From assembly GCA_011009095.1 (NCBI GenBank), contig VTPC01091068.1, positions 267,981 to 331,980 on the forward strand: a stretch of DNA of 64,000 bases, written 5' to 3'. Positions 58,796-64,000 of the stretch are shown here, piece by piece. The number at the start of each line of letters is the position of its first letter. Positions within the stretch are counted from its first letter, which is position 1. The notes beneath the pieces are model-generated. The model had not been told where the DNA came from and searched no databases. It was given only the letters and a program-made list of their open reading frames with translations. Position numbers and translations under genes: made by a program. This DNA comes from Ignelater luminosus. Its lineage: Eukaryota > Arthropoda > Insecta > Coleoptera > Elateridae.

Positions 58796-59375
58796 CTAGT
58801 CCCTTTTTAATCTCTGTGCAGCATGGCGTAGTCCCTCGGAACAACATTGCTCAATTTCTGAAAAACAAAACAATTTATATATGCGAGCTATAAATGTTAC
58901 GATAAAAAGAATACCTTTATCCGATATTCATCGTCTTGGTTCCAGCCATTTGGAGATTCCCACGTTGACGCAATCGCGAATAACCACGAATAACAGCAAA
59001 TTCGTTGGTTAGAACATATTTTTAAATTCTGGAGATCTTGTTTTTATAGCAAACTCCACCTATCTTACATAAAAAGAGTTTCTTGAAAAAAAAAAGAAAA
59101 CAAATGAACAAAAATAATTATTTGTAACAAACAAATCCGCATGTTCTTTATTTAATTTTCTAATTCTCCAAAACTTTCTTTTGTATCTATTGGCAACATT
59201 TGCTCTACCTCTGATCTTTGATTGATTGATTAATCGTAATATCAGAATTTAAAATGTTAGTATTGCTAAAACTACTTGTGTTGCTATTATTCTCATTGAT
59301 ACTATTATTACTGATCAAAGTTTCTTTCATAGTATTGTTTTCAATTTTGTCAAAGATTCTATTATGGTTTGTCAT
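58796..59375 (-). other. Minus-strand exon-like pieces, gene not resolved
   Basis: Three pieces look coding. 59375-59205 is an Asn/Ser-rich 56-codon frame (MTNHNRIFDKIENNTMKETL...). 59036-58915 is open between an AG and a GT and encodes CCYSWLFAIASTWESPNGWN then QDDEYRIK. 58857-58796 reads IEQCCSEGLRHAAQRLKRD in one phase. Their phases do not join simply: the first piece spliced at GTAGAG (59208) to 59036 would end after nine more codons. I cannot name a family. It may be a small gene with an unseen exon or a decayed transposon. Confidence 0.3.
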
Positions 59376-59399
59376 TTTTATTATTGAATAATTGTAATT

Positions 59400-60775
59400 T
59401 ATGTTTTGCTTTCATAATATTTTTGTACTGCCTTAATCTACGGTACTTTTGTCTAGTTGATAGAGTACTAAACAGTTTTTACTTTATTCTGTTAGACATT
59501 TCGCTTACAGTAAGTTGTTATCCTTAAAAATACAAGAATCAGTACAAATACTACATATTACTAATTTAAACTTACCTATTAACGACACTAAACCAGACAA
59601 ATTTGCACAAAAACTGCGGAACACTGTGGAATGAATTTACTCGAACCGAACGAAGGCAGGGAACCAAATCAGTGGTGTTCTTTAAAGAATTTACTGTTTA
59701 GATGCAGACGGGCTAAATACTTTTATTACATTCTTAGAAAGGACCATGTCCCTCTCTTTCTCATTTGTAAAGTAAACACAAAATTTTCCTAAAAACGTCT
59801 AAGAAGGAAGTTATAAATTTCGTTTGAAACTCCTTTCACATTGACAGGTGAATCAAGCAAACTTTAAAATAACGGAATATTATTTACTATTATTTGAATT
59901 CTTCATACCTGACTTTAAATAAGGAAATATTGATTTTTACCCCTTTACTACTTGTTTATAAGTCGTTCAATATATTATTTAGTAAAGTTTCACTTCAGAA
60001 TAAGTGCATTGTATAAAAATTTATTATTATTTATCATCTTGGAATGGTCCCTACCTGGTCAGGTGCTTTTGTGCGGGGCACAATCTGTAAAAGATCCATT
60101 TCACTGTGTGATTTTTATATAGAAAATACTATAATTACATAAATATTGCTGTGGTTTTTGGCCATACAGCAAAATCAAGTAAAATCTTAAAGATCGAAAT
60201 TGCCCAAAAAATTATGGAAATAAGAAGTTATTTTTATGTTAATTTTCTTTATCACTGTATATTTTAAGACTTAATCTATGTTAGAATTCAACAATATTTT
60301 AATATCATCTATATTATTTTGTGCCTTAAACATGTAGGAAAACGCATAAGAGATTTAATTGCAAAAATTAAAAATGACTTTAGATTAGTATTTTTGTAAG
60401 TGAGTATTCCTGAAGAAAAAAACTTTAAAAAGTCTGGATCGCGGTTGCTGTGGAATTTTAGTCATGTCTGAGATTATATTCTACAATAAATTTTGACAGA
60501 TGTCAGTATAATTTTCTTATGAACTTATAACCTTATAAGAAACGTCATTATGAAACTATTGAATGTAGAATATAAAAATATAATTATTTCAGACATGTAT
60601 AAGAAGATTATTTACCAAGAATTAGCGCATAAAGACTTGAAAACGTAACGTCAATTGGGCGACCAGTGTTCTAAATAGTGAAGATCTTCTATAAATCAAG
60701 TATATGTAAAACAAGCATTATTGTTACGTCATTAGCATTTATCGTATAAGTATAGGCAGAAGAATGTAACAAATA
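59400..60775. other. Intergenic, nothing certain
   Basis: AT-rich. On the minus strand near 59500-59420 a short frame (MSNRIK, stop, KLFSTLSTRQKYRRLRQYKN) resembles a transposon-protein start but is broken. No other feature. Confidence 0.4.
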
Positions 60776-60778
60776 CAG

Positions 60779-61040
60779 CGTATACCCTACATCTACCAGA
60801 TGTGATTGCAATTACGGCTTTGCAATGTCATAGCATTGTCGTCTACCTGATGTATTCGAAATTACGCGCTGCCGACGTAGTTTGAGTAATCCTTTGCAAT
60901 GTCGTAGTCTTGACGTCCCAGCTACACTTTATACCTGATATCTACCTGATGTGATTGAAATTACGCGCTGGCGGTTTAACCTGAGTACTCCTTTGCGATG
61001 TCATAGTATTGACGTACCAGCTACATCGATAAGATGTAAT
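60779..61040. repeat. Tandem repeat of about 110 bp, two and a half units
   Basis: Repeated words in fixed order: CTACCTGATGTGATTG, AATTACGCGCTG, CCTTTGCAATGTC, ATTGACGTACCAGCTACA. The first unit is partial. Confidence 0.7.
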
Positions 61041-61308
61041 CGAAAGATGTAGTGCTCGTTCTTTCGTTGGTATGTACCTGTTACATTAATGTCACACCTG
61101 TGTTTACTGGGTATGTACGTATATAGAAATTTTACTCCGCGCAAGGCTTATTACCGAAAGGGTTTTGTTGCTTTATTTTAGTTAGCCACTGCAGCTACCG
61201 TATTTATCATATATTTCATAGAAAGATGGAAGATACACTTCTGGCAAATTAAAGTGTTCTCTGAATATTTTATTCAGTTACTAAACAACGCAAACAAAAC
61301 TTTGCTAA

Positions 61309-62943
61309 TAGTCCAGTCAATGAATACCTAAAAGGGGGTTGTAGAGGACATGGAAGGGGGGAGAATTTTTCTCTTGAGGAATGTGTTGGGGGTAGTTAGG
61401 AGGCAAACATACTAAAAGTCTCCGCCTCTAGCCCTGCCGCTTCAGGGGGGGGGGAGTGGAAAGGTTTCTTTTTTCGGTTCTTCGCTTATAACTCGGAAAC
61501 GGTGCATCGTACGGTAAAAAGTATTCCTTACGAAATAAAAGATAATTAAATTTCGTACAAGAATGTTTATGTTTATTTTCTTCCTATGTGTTACAGTTTC
61601 CGAGATATTCGCCAGCGAAAATCGATAATTTTAGAAAAACTTTTTTTCCTCACATTTTTCGTCAAACTTGTCCTTCTAACTCCTCAGCCTTATGTTTTAC
61701 GAAACATTCGTCAGACAGGAAGTTGTAGAGCATTAGAATTTCTTTAAGAATATGTAACGTTTACTAATTTATCTTCGACAGGTCAGAAGTTACAGCAATT
61801 TGAAGTTTTCGGATAAATTTCGTGATTTCGCAAGAAAAGTCAATGAATTCTCGAAAAGGGGTTGTAGAGATATTTTTCTCTTAAGGAATGTGTTGGTGGT
61901 AGTTAGGAGGCAAACATACTAAAAGTCCCCACCCCTAGCCCTGTCGCTTCAGGAGGGGGAGTGGAAAAATCCCTTTTTTCGGTTCTTCGCATATAACTCG
62001 GAAACGGTACATCGTACGGTAAAAAGTACTCCTTACAAAATAAAAGATAATTTAATTTGCTACAAGAATGTTTATATTCATTTTCTTTTTGTGTGTTATA
62101 GTTTCCGAGATATTCGCCAGCGAAAAGCGATAATTTTTTTTTACCTCACATTTTTCGTCAAACTTGTCCTTCTAACTCCTCAGCCTTATGTTTTCAGAAA
62201 GGTCGTCAGACGGGAAGTTGTAGAGCATTACGTTTCCTTCGAAAATATGTATTTTGACTAATTTATCTTCTACAGGTCAGAAGTTACAGCAATTTGAAGT
62301 TTTCGGATAAATTTCGTGATTTCTCAAGAAAACTGTGCTTTCGTTATTATCGTTATTTATGTATAAAAAAACTGGAATTTGGCAAGGCTAGGTAAGATTG
62401 TTTTTAAATACATAAATAACGATAATAACGAAAGCGTAGTTTTTTTGAGAAATCACGAAATTTATCCGAAAACTTCAAATTGCTGTAACTTCTGACCTGT
62501 TGCAGTTTAGTTATAAGCGAAGATATAAAGAAGGTGTAATGCTTTACGACGTCTTGTCTGACGACCTTTCTGAAAACATAAGGCTAAGGAGTTAGAAGGA
62601 CAAGTTTGACGAAGAATATGAAACAAAAAAAATTATCGATTTTCGCTGGCGAATATCTCAGAAACTGTAATACATAGAAAGAAAATGAATATAAACATTC
62701 TTGTAGGAAGTTTAATTATCTTTTATTTTGTAAGGAATACTTTTTACCGTACAATGCACCGTTTCCGAGTTATAAGCGAAGAACCAGAAAAAGAGACCTT
62801 TCCACTTCCCTCCCCCCTGAAGCGGCATGGCTAGGGGCGGGGACTTTTACTATGTTTGCCTCCTAACTACCCCTAACACATTCCTCAAGAGAAAAATTCT
62901 CCCCTCTTCCATGTCCTCTACAACCCTTTCGTTGACTGGACTA
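61309..62943. mobile_element. 1.6-kb composite palindrome (unit order A, A, inverted A)
   Basis: Ends TAGTCCAGTCAATGAA and, complemented, TAGTCCAGTCAACGAA; TAA flanks both sides (61306-61308, 62944-62946). The block with TTATAACTCGGAAACGGTG and GAGATATTCGCCAGCGAAAA occurs at about 61470-61625, again in the same direction at about 61980-62130, and inverted at about 62630-62790. The centre (near 62370) is a hairpin with AACGATAATAACGAAAGC arms. G-rich tracts lie in each copy. No ORF. Confidence 0.85.
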
Positions 62944-63085
62944 TAATTACTAGAATCTATAAGATATTAGATAGATAAAGCGTTCCCATTTTGTAAGACA
63001 CAAGTATATTGGGTGCTTCAGACCTGAAAGTATATTGTACAGGGTGTTTTAAGACAACCCCGACAAACTTATTAGCAGGAGTCCT

Positions 63086-63260
63086 AATCTGAATCTGAAA
63101 GAAGCCGAGTCGGAAACGGAATCAATAATGTTTTAAGAAGCATAATCGGAATCGGAATCAGTAAAAACAAAAACAGTGAAACCGAAATCCGTATCGAAAG
63201 CTTTGAGATAAAATTTATTAATGTCCAAATGAGAATTAAAGAATCGAATTGGAAACGGAA
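63086..63260. repeat. Degenerate GGAATC-type hexamer tract
   Basis: GAATCTGAATCTGAAAG, GAAACGGAATC, AATCGGAATCGGAATCAG and similar words recur in one orientation. It follows a CAGGGTGTTTTAAG end at about 63041. Confidence 0.6.
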
Positions 63261-63750
63261 TCAAGGTTCCAAAACCCATTTATAAAAATATTAGGTTTAT
63301 TTGTTATTAGACATCTTGCAATTGTCAACCTAAGTTGAGACAATAATCAATCACTTGAATGTAAACTGGTAATGGAGGCCACGGCACTAAAATCGAAAAA
63401 GAATACTACCTACATAAGTCCGTAACCTTAGATCATAACGTAGCACAAGCGAACATAAAATAAGATCATCATATTTAGTAGATTTGGTTTTATACTTAAA
63501 CAATCACTTCTTAGTTAAATCAATAATTTCCAGCATAATCAAAGTTTAAAAGTATCACTCTGAATCAAAAACATTTAACTTTAATAGCATCAGTTACTTG
63601 AAAAAAAAAGAACCGTAATGTGAAACCGGGATCGTATGAAATAACCAAGGAGCGGTATCAGTTAGTTGATACGTCATGAAAAGAATTGGTGATGTGTCGT
63701 GCCAGCGGTGGAGCATTTACCAAGTATTATATCAATGTACGTACACGGGT

Positions 63751-63850
63751 AATCACGAATTGCTAACTCTTTCCTACCTGCTTATAATCCCTAACCTGAA
63801 TTGCTAACTGCTTGTCGATAATCCAAACACGAATTGCTAACTTTAGTGCA
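63751..63850. repeat. Three tandem units of 34-35 bp
   Basis: Units start with AATC at 63751, 63786 and 63820 and each contains GAATTGCTAACT preceded by ACAC, ACCT or CAC. The next bases diverge. Nothing coding lies from here to the window end. Confidence 0.75.
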
Positions 63851-64000
63851 GGTGCTTCCTTTTTTCAACTACCTGCGTAAGGCATACTGAAAATTTATTT
63901 CCTAAGGTGGGGATATCGCCCTGCCTTTAGATATGGGCTTATAGTAAGTCTTATTTACTTGAAATTACGAAAACCTTAGGTTTTTTATGGAAAAAAAAAA

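Overview
The window is AT-rich, intron-bearing eukaryotic DNA that looks like an insect nuclear genome. Evidence: insect-type gene content (an insulin-like peptide 7 gene), small exons with GT-AG introns from about 55 bp to 11.7 kb, four head-to-tail TTAGG telomere-type units, and dense class II transposon debris. The order is uncertain; a beetle or another repeat-rich insect is plausible. There is one 268-base assembly gap (31792-32059). No prokaryotic, viral, CRISPR, rRNA or tRNA signal was found.

Host genes, left to right. (1) Minus strand, 2256 to beyond base 1: the N-terminal 533 codons of an ARMH3 (C10orf76) homologue in four exons. (2) Plus strand, 8499-15019: a complete nine-exon FBXO21 homologue of 609 aa (F-box, SirB1/transglutaminase-like core, YccV-like C-terminus). 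Its last exon lies 3.85 kb downstream of the others. (3) Minus strand, 12767-12147: an intact three-exon, 141-aa THAP zinc-finger gene inside the last FBXO21 intron and inside a TA-flanked inverted-repeat element. (4) Plus strand, 26153-32543: an eleven-exon gene (724 codons, 5' end unresolved) for a protein with several degenerate EF-hand loops. (5) Plus strand, 41674-55068: a complete insulin-like peptide 7 gene (144-aa prepropeptide) split into three small exons, with an 11.7 kb first intron.

The rest is mostly mobile DNA: a second, broken THAP element (4854-6955); hAT-like MITEs, one with a perfect 8-bp target duplication; a TAA-flanked Harbinger-type MITE nested in an older palindromic repeat; TA-flanked elements ending CAGGGTG or CARTGTG; an interrupted Tc1 transposase pseudogene; a Helitron; a TTAA-flanked MITE; a foldback element with arms of about 440-455 bp built on a GTGAAAAAA motif; an element with five 15-bp iterons at each end; and a 1.6 kb composite palindrome near the right edge. 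Several minisatellite-like arrays and a near-identical 126-bp inverted pair also occur.

The genes do not form an operon or pathway. FBXO21 (ubiquitin ligase adaptor), ARMH3 (Golgi), the EF-hand protein and Ilp7 (secreted hormone) are independent transcription units. The most noteworthy parts are the Ilp7 locus, the intact THAP gene carried in an element inside FBXO21, and the two element architectures at 50651-52900.
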